Of a stretch of DNA of 64,000 bases, positions 16,853 to 24,904 are shown one piece after another. This DNA is from Pseudomonas sp. S30 (GTDB taxonomy: Bacteria; Pseudomonadota; Gammaproteobacteria; Pseudomonadales; Pseudomonadaceae). The notes under the pieces are model-generated. The model had not been told where the DNA came from and did not search any database. It saw only the letters and a program-made list of their open reading frames with translations. The DNA lies in assembly GCF_016518545.1 (NCBI RefSeq), contig NZ_JACVTO010000016.1, forward strand, positions 62,001 through 126,000, written 5' to 3'. The translations under genes and the position numbers were made by a program. The first letter of the stretch is position 1; each line of letters begins with the position of its first letter.

Positions 16853-17249
16853 AGATTGGAAAGCCACCGGGTAATTGCCCACGCAGGTCGTCAAACGCTA
16901 TGGCAGTTGAACGCGTCCGGCTCTCTGATCGGCGATATCTGCGATCAGCGTGCAAGAGGCAGGTGATGTTCGTTCATTAGTGCGCATGGTACCACTTCGA
17001 ATGGCTCAGGTGGCGAGTGCTAGTTGCTGGGGGAATGAGGAATCTCGGGGCTCTCAAGCGCTTGGACAGATCAATGAAAACTGGCCAAGCGCTATTACCT
17101 AGTATCCAGCCATGAACTTTCGTCGGCAACTAGGCTGACGGGTTTTCCCGCCTTGAAGAAACTTGTACAACTTCTCAAGTTAGCGATTATTTACGCTGCA
17201 ATATACGGTCACGTTCAGGTGTTTCACGGCATTTGGGCTCGAGCCATCT
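16853..17249. other. Intergenic stretch with a near-palindrome upstream of the kinase
   Basis: 397 bases with no convincing gene and lower GC than its surroundings. At 16925-16948 there is a 24-base near-palindrome centred on GATATC, with 10 of 12 arm positions matching (left arm CTGATCGGCGAT). It sits about 73 bases before the kinase start, so it could be an operator for the two-component operon. CAAGCGCTTG and CCAAGCGCT also recur about 30 bases apart near 17060-17095. Short reading frames here do not look coding. Confidence 0.4.
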
Positions 17250-17735
17250 TCATCGCTTGGCCGCTGCCGCTGGCACTGCCGGAACAGCTTCGCCCTCCGG
17301 CGGCAGCCTGCAGAAAGTGCAGGGTCGAGGTACCGGAAGACCCATGGCGCTGGCGAGTCGGTGCAGCAACCGATGCTGTTCGCTGCAATCCAGAGCCAGG
17401 CCTCCAGAGCAGGGATCGACCAGTTGCAGGTGCCAGTCGAGCAGATGCAGGCAGCCTTCGAGGCTGGCCAGCGCTTGGGCTGAAGAAAGTCGAGACATGT
17501 GGCTATCCGGCATCATCGCCAGCACTGCTCGAATGAATTCGCACGTGGTGTGCATACCCACCGCGCTGGCTCCCCGCGCCAGGGTGTCGAGGCTCTGGGT
17601 CAGGCAGAGGCACGCGTCGCTGTCGTCGCCGAGCAGTTGCAGATGCTCCAGGCATTCTTGAGCGATTTCCAGCAAGGCCTGCGCTTGAGGCAGAAATGCC
17701 TGCAGCGCGACGCCGTTCGACGGCCCACGCTCCAT
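17250..17735 (-). CDS. Hypothetical protein, degenerate Hpt-like helical domain
   Basis: 161 aa from ATG 17735, chosen for the GGAG seven bases upstream; a GTG at 17834 has no ribosome site. The helices FLPQAQALLEIAQECLEHLQLLGDDSDACLCLTQSLDTLARGASAVGMHTTCEFIRAVLAMM resemble a histidine phosphotransfer bundle, in which the phospho-histidine motif H-x-L-K-G-x-A would fall on D-T-L-A-R-G-A. The phosphorylatable histidine is therefore replaced by aspartate. The second half is cysteine-rich and ends in an Ala/Pro-rich tail. It lies between a two-component pair and cheV. The fold assignment is an inference from pattern only; it could be an unrelated helical protein. Confidence 0.5.
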   Translation of the reverse strand: MERGPSNGVALQAFLPQAQALLEIAQECLEHLQLLGDDSDACLCLTQSLDTLARGASAVGMHTTCEFIRAVLAMMPDSHMSRLSSAQALASLEGCLHLLDWHLQLVDPCSGGLALDCSEQHRLLHRLASAMGLPVPRPCTFCRLPPEGEAVPAVPAAAAKR

Positions 17736-18067
17736 CGTCAGGCTCCACTGTGCAAGGGTGGGGCAGGGTGTGAAGACTTCCTGATGTTCGCTGACAAAAG
17801 CCTGACTCCGTCCATGCACTGAGAATGGCGTCACATTAATGGCTATTGGATATTGCGAATATCAGGTTGCTCCTGATTGAGCCTAGGGGTTTCCCTGATG
17901 AAGATGGGCTGGCGAGTTGTCGCTGAAAGGAGATGTCTGCAGTAGAGCATGATGTTAAACTGATATCAATTCCCAAACCTCTCTGCGGCAGAGGTCAAGC
18001 TCGCCAGTCACCTGCCGATAAACGGGAAATATGTTCATTTGTAGCTTCGACGGCTGAGGGTTGTGCA
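17736..18067. other. Intergenic region holding the cheV promoter
   Basis: 332 bases between the divergent Hpt-like gene and cheV. The only clear signal is the FliA-type promoter at 17995-18021. A possible upstream in-frame start for cheV at 17933 adds 45 residues with no family match, and it starts before the promoter, so I treat the segment as untranslated. Confidence 0.6.
17995..18021 (+). promoter_or_regulatory. FliA (sigma-28) promoter of cheV
   Basis: TCAAGCTC (17995-18002), exactly 11 bases, then GCCGATAA (18014-18021). The second element is a perfect match to the flagellar sigma-28 consensus, and the spacing is canonical. It lies 46 bases upstream of the cheV start, placing cheV in the late flagellar/chemotaxis regulon. 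Confidence 0.85.
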
Positions 18068-19003
18068 ATGGCTGGCATTCTCGACACGGTAGATCAACGT
18101 ACGCAACTGGTAGGCGAGAACCGCCTGGAAATTCTCATGTTCCACCTGGCGGGTCGGCAGCTGTTCGCGATCAACGTGTTCAAGGTACAGGAGGTGCTGC
18201 AACTGCCCAAGCTGACCCTGATGCCGCAGCGGCACCAGTTCGTCTGCGGCGTGGTCAACCTGCGCGGACAGACCCTGCCGGTGATCGATCTTTCCCAGGC
18301 CATCGGCATGCGTCCTCTGCAGCCGGGGCCCGACAGCACCATCATCGTCACCGAATACAATCGTTCCGTTCAGGCATTTCTGGTCGGTGGCGTGGACCGC
18401 ATCGTCAACATGAACTGGGAAGCGATCATGCCGCCGCCCACCAGCGCCGGCCGCCAGCACTACCTGACCGCCATCACCAAGGTGGACGACAAGCTGGTCG
18501 AGGTCATCGATGTGGAAAAGGTCCTGGCCGAAATCGTGCCCTACAGCGCCAAGGTCTCGCGCGACAAGCTCGAAGACCCGGTGCTGGCCCGGGCCCGTGG
18601 CCGTGAGGTGCTGCTGGTCGACGATTCCAGCGTCGCCCTGGCGCAGCTGCGCGACACCTTGTCGCAACTGGGCGTCAAGCTCCATGTGGCCAGCGACGGT
18701 CTCAAGGCGCTGAGGCTGCTCAAGGGCTGGGCCGACGCCGGGGAAGACATTTGTGAAAAGCTGCTGATGGTGTTCACCGATGCGGAAATGCCCGAGATGG
18801 ATGGCTATCGCCTGACCACCGAAATTCGCAACGACCCGCGTCTGCGTGGCCTTTATGTTGTCCTGCACACTTCCTTGTCAGGAAGTTTCAACGAGTCGAT
18901 GGTGAAAAAGGTCGGCTGTGACAACTTCCTCTCCAAGTTCCAGCCGGACCGGCTGGTGGACGTGGTGCGCGAGCGTCTTTCCCTGGACCACGCCGATGCC
19001 TGA
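18068..19003 (+). CDS. cheV: CheV, CheW-receiver chemotaxis coupling protein
   Basis: 311 aa from ATG 18068 with GAGGG upstream, standard for CheV. The N-terminal CheW domain (about 10-160) shows GRQLFAINVFKVQEVLQLPKL and VVNLRGQTLPVIDLSQAIG; the C-terminal receiver (about 180-305) has EVLLVDDSS, acceptor D in MVFTDAEMPEMDGY, and K in FLSKFQPD. CheV couples chemoreceptors to CheA and is itself phosphorylated, probably as an adaptation device. It has its own sigma-28 promoter and is unlinked to the main che cluster in this window. Confidence 0.94.
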   Translation: MAGILDTVDQRTQLVGENRLEILMFHLAGRQLFAINVFKVQEVLQLPKLTLMPQRHQFVCGVVNLRGQTLPVIDLSQAIGMRPLQPGPDSTIIVTEYNRSVQAFLVGGVDRIVNMNWEAIMPPPTSAGRQHYLTAITKVDDKLVEVIDVEKVLAEIVPYSAKVSRDKLEDPVLARARGREVLLVDDSSVALAQLRDTLSQLGVKLHVASDGLKALRLLKGWADAGEDICEKLLMVFTDAEMPEMDGYRLTTEIRNDPRLRGLYVVLHTSLSGSFNESMVKKVGCDNFLSKFQPDRLVDVVRERLSLDHADA

Positions 19004-19022
19004 GCAGCACGTTCCGTGCTGC
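19004..19022. terminator. Hairpin after cheV
   Basis: Perfect 8-bp stem GCAGCACG / CGTGCTGC with a TTC loop right after the cheV TGA. There is no T tract, so it may be a weak terminator or an mRNA 3' stabiliser. Confidence 0.4.
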
Positions 19023-19063
19023 AGGTGTAGGCTTGGAATTTGGCTGGGCGGGAGTCGGCAAGG

Positions 19064-19867
19064 ATGTTTCTGAGCGCGCTGTATCGGTATCCGGTGAAGT
19101 CCGGCCAGGCGCAGAGCCTGGTCGAGTCGCGGCTGGATGCACTGGGGCTGGAAGGTGATCGGCGCTGGATGGTGGTCGAACAGGACAGCGGGCGATTCCT
19201 CACCCAGCGTGCCTGGCCACAACTGGGACGCCTGAAAGCGATCGAGGATGATCAGGGTGGGTTGATGCTGGAGGCGCCCGGCATGCCGCTCCTGCACGTG
19301 CCTGTGCCGGCGCCCGACGATGCCCTACGCGGTGTGACCATCTGGCGCGACACGCTGCGCGTGCCCGATGCCGGCGACGCGGCCGCCCAGTGGCTCAGCC
19401 GCTGGCTGGAAAAGCCCGTGCGGCTGGTGCATTGCCCGCGCCAGCGAGCGCGTCTACTGCCCAGCGGCTATGGCCTGGATACCGACCGCGCAGCGTTTCC
19501 CGACGGTTTCCCTGTGCTGCTGATCGGCCAGGCGTCCCTCGATGAACTCAACCGGCGTATCGGACGGCCCATGCAGATGCTGCGCTTTCGTCCCAACCTG
19601 GTGGTCGAAGGCGCCGCGCCTTTCGCCGAAGACGGCTGGACGCGTATCCGTATCGGCGCACTCACACTGCGAGTGCTCAAGCCCAGCGTGCGCTGCATCT
19701 TCACCACCCTGGACCCGGACACCGGCGAGCGCAGTCCAGACCGCGAGCCGCTGACCACGCTCAAGCGCTTTCGCGAGCGTGACGGCGACGTTCTGTTCGG
19801 GCAGAACCTGGCGGTCGATGGTCGCGGGCGCCTGGAAGTCGGCATGCCGGTCGAGATCCTCGACTGA
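19064..19867 (+). CDS. MOSC domain protein (YcbX-like)
   Basis: 267 aa from ATG 19064, which follows GGGAGTCGGCAAGG. The N-terminal beta-barrel domain (MFLSALYRYPVKSGQAQSLVESRLDALGLEGDRRWMVV) precedes the MOSC core with FRPNLVVEGAAPFAEDGWTRIRIG and LKPSVRCIFTTLDPDTGE, including the conserved cysteine near residue 211. MOSC proteins bind the molybdenum cofactor; YcbX relatives reduce N-hydroxylated compounds. Lacks the C-terminal ferredoxin domain of the E. coli protein, as pseudomonad versions usually do. The moaB-moeA genes 5 kb away would supply its cofactor. Confidence 0.88.
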   Translation: MFLSALYRYPVKSGQAQSLVESRLDALGLEGDRRWMVVEQDSGRFLTQRAWPQLGRLKAIEDDQGGLMLEAPGMPLLHVPVPAPDDALRGVTIWRDTLRVPDAGDAAAQWLSRWLEKPVRLVHCPRQRARLLPSGYGLDTDRAAFPDGFPVLLIGQASLDELNRRIGRPMQMLRFRPNLVVEGAAPFAEDGWTRIRIGALTLRVLKPSVRCIFTTLDPDTGERSPDREPLTTLKRFRERDGDVLFGQNLAVDGRGRLEVGMPVEILD

Positions 19868-19905
19868 CGGCTCAGGGTTCAGGCGACGAGGCGCGCAGCG
19901 AGGTT

Positions 19906-19922
19906 CATAATCCTCTCTTAAT
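19906..19922 (+). promoter_or_regulatory. PmrA/QseB-like direct repeat upstream of the OmpR-type regulator
   Basis: CATAAT (19906-19911), five bases, CTTAAT (19917-19922). The arrangement of two hexamers five bases apart matches the box CTTAAT-N5-CTTAAT bound by PmrA/QseB-type regulators. It lies about 42 bases before the regulator start, so autoregulation is likely. Confidence 0.5.
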
Positions 19923-19963
19923 CGCCTCTTGTTGCACTGTGAGCCCCTATCTGGAGACCGCCC

Positions 19964-20647
19964 ATGCACGTCCTGCTCTGCGAGGATGATGACCTCATCG
20001 CCAGTGGTATCTGCGCCGGCCTTGCCGCCCAGGGCCTGACCGTCGATCGCGTGGCCAGCGCCTCGGCCGCACGGGCGCTGCTGCAGGCGGCGCAGTTCGA
20101 CGTGATGATCCTGGACCTGGGACTGCCGGACGAAGACGGGCTCAAGCTGCTGCGACGCCTGCGTCAGCAGGGTGAGCTACTGCCGGTGCTGGTGCTCACG
20201 GCGCGGGACGCGATCACCGACCGGGTCGACGGCCTGCAAGCCGGCGCCGACGACTACCTGCTCAAGCCCTTCGATCTGCGCGAACTCGCGGCTCGGCTGC
20301 ACACCCTGCTGCGGCGGGCCGCCGGGCGCGCGGTGAATGTCATCGAGCATGGGGCACTGATCTATGATCCCAGCAGTTGCGAGGCGACCCTGGGCGGGCG
20401 TCCGGTGGACCTGTCGCGGCGCGAGCAGGCCTTGCTCCAGGCTTTGTTGCAGAACCCCGGGCGGGTGCTGTCCGGCGAGCAGCTCAAGGATTGCGTGTAC
20501 GGCTTCAGCGACGAAGTCGAGAGCAATGCGCTCAACGTGCACATCCACCACCTGCGTCGCAAGCTCGGCAACAGCATCGTTGAGACCGTGCGCGGCCTGG
20601 GCTACCGGCTGGGTGCGGCGCAGGCCGCCGAGGACCTTGCCCCATGA
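19964..20647 (+). CDS. OmpR-family response regulator (PmrA/QseB subgroup)
   Basis: 227 aa. Receiver with EDDD at 7-10, acceptor D in DVMILDLGLPDEDG near 51, K in DDYLLKPFDLREL near 101; winged helix from about 128 with LSRREQALLQALLQNPGRVLSGEQLKDCVYGFSDEVESNALNVHIHHLRRKLG, ending ETVRGLGYRLG. The stop overlaps the sensor kinase start as ATGA. The probable box at 19906-19922 suggests it regulates its own operon. Confidence 0.93.
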   Translation: MHVLLCEDDDLIASGICAGLAAQGLTVDRVASASAARALLQAAQFDVMILDLGLPDEDGLKLLRRLRQQGELLPVLVLTARDAITDRVDGLQAGADDYLLKPFDLRELAARLHTLLRRAAGRAVNVIEHGALIYDPSSCEATLGGRPVDLSRREQALLQALLQNPGRVLSGEQLKDCVYGFSDEVESNALNVHIHHLRRKLGNSIVETVRGLGYRLGAAQAAEDLAP

Positions 20648-21969
20648 GCTTGCGCGTACGTCTGTCGCTGATTCTGGGCAGCGCCTTCATCCTGATCTGG
20701 ATTCTCGCGGCCGCCTGGATGCTGCGCGACCTGCGCCAGCAGATGATGTTCTCCCTGGATCAGCGCCTGGTGGCTTCGGCACGAATGGTCGCGGGGCTGG
20801 TCGATCAATTGCCCCAGCCGCTCAGCGGCAAGGATCGCGAGGCGCATTTCGCCGCCGACCAGTTCAGTGTGCCGGACGGGATGGCCTGCCAGGTCAGTTC
20901 CCTGCGCGGCGAAATCCTGGCCAGCAACCACAAGCATGAAGGTGGCATGGACGACCAGCGCAGCGGCTTCCGCGATCAGCTCATCGATGGCAGCGCCTGG
21001 CGTACGTTCACCTACAACCATGGTGATGTGCGCATCACCACTGCCGATCGCCACCAGGAGCGCGAGGCGCTCAATCGGTCGATTCTGCTGGTGGCGTCGG
21101 CGCCGGTGTTGATGGCCTTGCTCGGCAGCCTCGGGTTGCTCTGGATCGGCCTGGGCAAGGGTCTGGAGCCGCTCAACCGCATGCGCGATGCGCTGCGCAG
21201 GCGTCGTGCCGACAGTATCGAGCCGCTGCAGGTGGCAGGCATGCCCAGCGAGCTGCAGCCCCTGCTGGAAACCCAGAACCAGTTGTTCCTGCGCATCGCT
21301 CAGAATCTGGAGCGCGAGCGGCGCCTGACCGACGATGCCGCCCACGAATTGCGCAGCCCGCTGACGGCCATCAAGACCCATCTGCAGGTGGCGCGCATGA
21401 CTGATGGCGATGTGCGCGAGCAGGCCCTCGAACATGCCGAGCAGGGCGCCGACCGCATGCACCGCACGCTCGAGCAGTTGCTGATGCTGGCTCGGGTCGA
21501 AGGCAGCCTGTCGTTCGACGATGGCGTGCAGTGCAGCGCAGAACAGGTCGCTCGCCAGGCGATGCAGGATGCCGGGGTCGGGGTGGATCGGCCTGTGGTG
21601 CTGCGCCTGCCGCAGGAGGCCGCGCGCGTGTACCTGGGCATGCCGGCGCCGCTGGCGGTGGCAGCGCTGCGCAACCTGCTGGACAACGCGCTGCGTCACG
21701 GCGGCAGCGAGGCGGTCGAGCTGGATGTGCAGATGGCCGAAGGTCAGGTCGGGTTTCTGGTCCGCGATCACGGCCCGGGTATCGCCGATGAAGACCTCCA
21801 GCACCTCACCGAACGATTCTGGCGCAGCAGCAAGAGCCTGGGCAGTGGCCTCGGATTGGCGATCGTCCAGGCGATCGTCCAGCGCTGTGCCGGCAACCTG
21901 AGCTTCGACAGTCGCAGCGACGGGTTGCGGGTCTTCCTGCAGGTGCCTGCGCGTTCGACAGGGGCCTGA
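20644..21969 (+). CDS. QseC/PmrB-type sensor histidine kinase
   Basis: 441 aa. Membrane helices at about 10-27 and 155-178 bracket a periplasmic domain of about 125 residues carrying QFSVPDGMACQVSSLRGEILASNHKHEGGMDDQ. This is followed by HisKA with ERRLTDDAAHELRSPLTAIKTHLQVA and HATPase with LLDNALRHGG, VRDHGPGI and GSGLGLAIVQAI. It pairs with the overlapping OmpR-type regulator. The stimulus is not evident; subgroup relatives respond to cations, polymyxin or envelope stress. Confidence 0.92.
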   Translation: MSLRVRLSLILGSAFILIWILAAAWMLRDLRQQMMFSLDQRLVASARMVAGLVDQLPQPLSGKDREAHFAADQFSVPDGMACQVSSLRGEILASNHKHEGGMDDQRSGFRDQLIDGSAWRTFTYNHGDVRITTADRHQEREALNRSILLVASAPVLMALLGSLGLLWIGLGKGLEPLNRMRDALRRRRADSIEPLQVAGMPSELQPLLETQNQLFLRIAQNLERERRLTDDAAHELRSPLTAIKTHLQVARMTDGDVREQALEHAEQGADRMHRTLEQLLMLARVEGSLSFDDGVQCSAEQVARQAMQDAGVGVDRPVVLRLPQEAARVYLGMPAPLAVAALRNLLDNALRHGGSEAVELDVQMAEGQVGFLVRDHGPGIADEDLQHLTERFWRSSKSLGSGLGLAIVQAIVQRCAGNLSFDSRSDGLRVFLQVPARSTGA

Positions 21970-22003
21970 GCCCTCGCCACGCGCATCGAGTCCCCGTGCC
22001 GGC

Positions 22004-22027
22004 TAAATCGGCGCCAGGCTCAAGCGT
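22004..22027 (+). promoter_or_regulatory. PvdS-type promoter of pvdH
   Basis: GGCTAAAT with TAAAT at 22004-22008, 16 bases, CGT at 22025-22027. Same sequence and spacing as the box before pvdR, here 78 bases upstream of pvdH. It supports the siderophore role of the aminotransferase. Confidence 0.85.
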
Positions 22028-22105
22028 CTCCCAAGCAATGAATTCCCGACACTTCCGGTTACAGGGCCGTGGCGGGCGTCTCCACCTGCTTGCGAGGGTT
22101 CGCCG

Positions 22106-23506
22106 ATGTCGACCGTATCCAGTCTCGCCCAGGCACTGCCTGCCGCTGCGCCAGAGACCTTGTACCAATTCCACGATTCGCCCCTGCTGGAGCGTCAGCA
22201 GCAGCAGGAGTCCAATGCACGCAGCTATCCGCGGCGTATCCCGCTGGCGCTCAAGCGCGCCCGCGGTATTCATGTCGAGGATGTGGAAGGACGACAGTTC
22301 ATCGACTGCCTGGCCGGTGCTGGCACTCTGGCGCTGGGACACAACCACCCGGTGGTGGTGGAGGCGATTCAGCGGGTGCTGGCCGACGAGTTGCCGCTGC
22401 ACACCCTGGACCTGACGACGCCGGTGAAAGATCGCTTCGTCCAGGACCTGTTCGCCGTGCTGCCCGAGGACTTTCGCCGTGACGCGAAGATCCAGTTCTG
22501 CGGGCCGACCGGCACCGATGCGGTGGAGGCTGCGTTGAAGCTGGTGCGCACGGCCACCGGGCGCAGCACTGTGATCGCCTTCCAGGGCGGCTACCACGGC
22601 ATGACCCAGGGCGCCTTGAGCCTGATGGGCAGCCTGGGGCCGAAGAAACCTCTGGGCGCCTTGCTGGGCAATGGCGTGCAATTCATGCCGTATCCCTACG
22701 ATTACCGCTGCCCGTTCGGCCTGGGTGGCGAAGCCGGGGTGCAGGCCAATCTGCACTACCTTGAAAACCTCCTGCTCGATCCCGAGGCGGGTGTGCAGTT
22801 GCCCGCGGCGGTCATCCTCGAGGTGGTGCAGGGCGAAGGCGGCGTGATCCCCGCACACGTGCAATGGCTGCGCGGCGTGCGTCGCATCACCGAGCAGGCC
22901 GGAGTGGCGCTGATCGTCGACGAAATCCAGAGCGGCTTCGCCCGCACCGGGCGGATGTTCGCGTTCCAGCACGCGGGCATCGTGCCGGACGTGGTGACCT
23001 TGTCCAAGGCCATCGGCGGCAGCCTGCCGCTGGCGGTGGTGGTCTACCGCGACTGGCTCGACACTTGGGCCCCAGGCGCCCACGCCGGCACCTTCCGCGG
23101 TAATCAGATGGCCATGGCCGCAGGCTCGGCGGTGATCGACTACCTGGTCCGGCACCGTCTGGACGAACACGCCGAGGCCATGGGACAGCGCCTGCAGGGG
23201 CACCTTCGGCACTTGCAGCGCGACTATCCGCACTTGGGCGATATTCGCGGCCGGGGCCTGATGCTCGGCGTGGAGCTGGTCGATCCACATGGCGCGCGCG
23301 ATGCGCTCGGTCACCCGGCCGCCCTGCCGGGCCTGGCGCCCAAGGTCCAGCGCGAGTGCCTCAAGCGCGGCCTGATTCTGGAGCTGGGGGGCCGACATGG
23401 CGCGGTGGTGCGCTTCCTGCCGCCGCTGATCATCAGTGCCGAGCAGATCGATGACGTGGCCGAGCGCTTCGCGCGCGCGGTGCAGGCGGCGGTAGCGGTC
23501 GCCTGA
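22106..23506 (+). CDS. pvdH: PvdH, L-2,4-diaminobutyrate aminotransferase
   Basis: 466 aa, close to P. aeruginosa PvdH (469 aa). Class III PLP aminotransferase: FCGPTGTDAVEAALKLVRTATG cofactor phosphate site, FQGGYHGMTQGALS, acid LIVDEIQSGFARTGRMF (catalytic aspartate), and Schiff-base lysine in VVTLSKAIGGSLPLAVV. It makes L-2,4-diaminobutyrate from aspartate semialdehyde and glutamate, the residue that becomes part of the pyoverdine chromophore. The PvdS box upstream separates this from a catabolic diaminobutyrate aminotransferase. It sits alone, about 15 kb from the pvdRT-opmQ operon. Confidence 0.93.
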   Translation: MSTVSSLAQALPAAAPETLYQFHDSPLLERQQQQESNARSYPRRIPLALKRARGIHVEDVEGRQFIDCLAGAGTLALGHNHPVVVEAIQRVLADELPLHTLDLTTPVKDRFVQDLFAVLPEDFRRDAKIQFCGPTGTDAVEAALKLVRTATGRSTVIAFQGGYHGMTQGALSLMGSLGPKKPLGALLGNGVQFMPYPYDYRCPFGLGGEAGVQANLHYLENLLLDPEAGVQLPAAVILEVVQGEGGVIPAHVQWLRGVRRITEQAGVALIVDEIQSGFARTGRMFAFQHAGIVPDVVTLSKAIGGSLPLAVVVYRDWLDTWAPGAHAGTFRGNQMAMAAGSAVIDYLVRHRLDEHAEAMGQRLQGHLRHLQRDYPHLGDIRGRGLMLGVELVDPHGARDALGHPAALPGLAPKVQRECLKRGLILELGGRHGAVVRFLPPLIISAEQIDDVAERFARAVQAAVAVA

Positions 23507-23532
23507 TCGTCCATTTGCGCGTTGCCTGGCTG

Positions 23533-23570
23533 CATGAAAAGGGCGCCTCACAGGAGGCGCCCTTTTCATG
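23533..23570. terminator. Bidirectional terminator between pvdH and folD
   Basis: A perfect 17-bp inverted repeat with an ACAG loop; arms begin CATGAAAAGGGCGCCTC. The A tract on one side and T tract on the other allow termination from both converging genes. Confidence 0.9.
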
Positions 23571-23587
23571 CCAGCGCGTCACTCAGT

Positions 23588-24442
23588 TCATTTGTGCAGT
23601 TCTTCAGCTGCATACAGCGTGTTTTCCAGCAGGCAGGCACGGGTCATCGGGCCCACGCCGCCTGGCACCGGCGTGATCCAGCCGGCGCGGGGCAGGGCGG
23701 TGTCGTACACCACGTCACCTACCAGCTTGCCATCTTCCTGACGATTGATACCCACGTCGATGACGATGGCACCCTCCTTGATCCACTCGCCCTTGACCAG
23801 TCCGGGCTTGCCCGCGGCCACGACCACCAGGTCGGCACGACCGACGTGCCCGGCCAGGTCCTGGGTGAATCGGTGGCACACCGTCACCGTGCAGCCGGCC
23901 AGAAGCAACTCCATGGCCATCGGTCGCCCGACGATGTTCGAGGCGCCGACGACCACCGCATCCATGCCGTACAGTTCCTGCCCGGTGCTGTGCAGCAGGG
24001 TCATGATGCCCTTGGGTGTGCAGGGGCGCAGCAGCGGGATGCGCTGGGCCAGTCGGCCGACGTTGTAGGGGTGGAAGCCGTCGACGTCCTTGTCCGGGCG
24101 AATGCGTTCGAGCAGCAGCGAGGCGTCCAGATGCTCCGGCAGCGGCAGTTGCAGCAGGATCCCGTCCACCGAGGAGTCGTCGTTGAGGCGGTCGATCAGA
24201 TCGGTCAGGGCTTGCTGCGTCGTATCGCTGGGCAGGTCGAACGCCTGCGAGATGAAGCCGACCTCTTCGCAATCCTTGCGTTTGTGCGAGACGTAGACTT
24301 GGGAGGCAGGGTCCGTGCCGACCAGGATCACCGCCAGGCCTGGCGTGCGCAAGCCCTGCTGGCGGCGTTGCGTGACACGTTGGGCGATCTGCTGGCGCAG
24401 GTTGGCGGCGATCGTCTTGCCATCGATAAGGTGTGCAGTCAT
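23588..24442 (-). CDS. folD: FolD, methylene-THF dehydrogenase/cyclohydrolase
   Basis: 284 aa from ATG 24442 (MTAHLIDGKTIAANLRQQIA). Substrate-binding lysine in SQVYVSHKRKDCEEVG (near 56), DGILLQLPLPEHLD, the NADP fold VVVGASNIVGRPMAMELLLAGCTVTVCH, and the C-terminal PVPGGVGPMTRACLLENT. It interconverts methylene-, methenyl- and formyl-tetrahydrofolate. It lies next to the Arg-His-Leu-His tRNA cluster, as in P. aeruginosa. Confidence 0.96.
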   Translation of the reverse strand: MTAHLIDGKTIAANLRQQIAQRVTQRRQQGLRTPGLAVILVGTDPASQVYVSHKRKDCEEVGFISQAFDLPSDTTQQALTDLIDRLNDDSSVDGILLQLPLPEHLDASLLLERIRPDKDVDGFHPYNVGRLAQRIPLLRPCTPKGIMTLLHSTGQELYGMDAVVVGASNIVGRPMAMELLLAGCTVTVCHRFTQDLAGHVGRADLVVVAAGKPGLVKGEWIKEGAIVIDVGINRQEDGKLVGDVVYDTALPRAGWITPVPGGVGPMTRACLLENTLYAAEELHK

Positions 24443-24576
24443 AGACGGGTGATTAACCATCGAGAGGGAAACAATAAAGAGGCGGTATTCTCTCACGACC
24501 GTAGCCGAGGGCAAAGGCACGTGGTCGGGCAAATCCTCTAAGCCCTTCAATCGTTTCATTTTTTCTGAGAAAGTTG

Positions 24577-24605
24577 TTGACGGTCCCACGGGGGGCTATT
24601 AAGAT
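24577..24605 (+). promoter_or_regulatory. Sigma-70 promoter of the tRNA cluster
   Basis: TTGACG (24577-24582), 17-base spacer, TAAGAT (24600-24605), about 95 bases before tRNA-Arg. A GC-rich stretch follows the second element, fitting stringent control of a stable RNA transcript. Confidence 0.6.
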
Positions 24606-24700
24606 TCGCCGCACTTGTCGGGCACAGCCTAGCACTGGTTGGTGAAGTCGGGCAGAATGGGCGGTTCGTTGAACGCTAGTCTGCTTGGGTTTCAGCTCAT

Positions 24701-24777
24701 GCGCCCGTAGCTCAGCTGGATAGAGCATCCGCCTTCTAAGCGGATGGTCGCAGGTTCGAGTCCTGCCGGGTGCGCCA
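24701..24777 (+). tRNA. tRNA-Arg (anticodon TCT)
   Basis: 77-nt cloverleaf with encoded CCA. Acceptor GCGCCCG / CGGGTGC, anticodon loop CTTCTAA giving TCT (reads AGA), T arm GGTTCGAGTCC. First of four tRNAs in this cluster. Confidence 0.96.
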
Positions 24778-24819
24778 TTAGGCAGCTTGGGCAAGCAAGT
24801 CGGTCTGTAATGCAATATG

Positions 24820-24895
24820 GTGGGCGTAGCTCAGTTGGTAGAGCGCTGGATTGTGATTCCAGTTGTCGTGGGTTCGATTCCCATCGTCCACCCCA
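24820..24895 (+). tRNA. tRNA-His (anticodon GTG), copy 1
   Basis: 76 nt including the extra 5' G(-1) typical of tRNA-His, which pairs with C73, and encoded CCA. The anticodon loop contains GTG. The sequence is identical to copy 2 at 25213-25288. Confidence 0.96.
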
Positions 24896-24904
24896 TATTC
24901 TACG

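Noticed and set aside
17153..17536. A plus-strand frame beginning MKKLVQLLKLAIIYAAIYGHVQVF
   Set aside because: The hydrophobic start is suggestive, but the rest is antisense to the Hpt-like gene, Arg/Pro/Cys-rich, and there is no ribosome site.
17933..18067. A 45-residue N-terminal extension of cheV
   Set aside because: It begins upstream of the sigma-28 promoter, so it would not be in the transcript, and it has no counterpart in CheV proteins.
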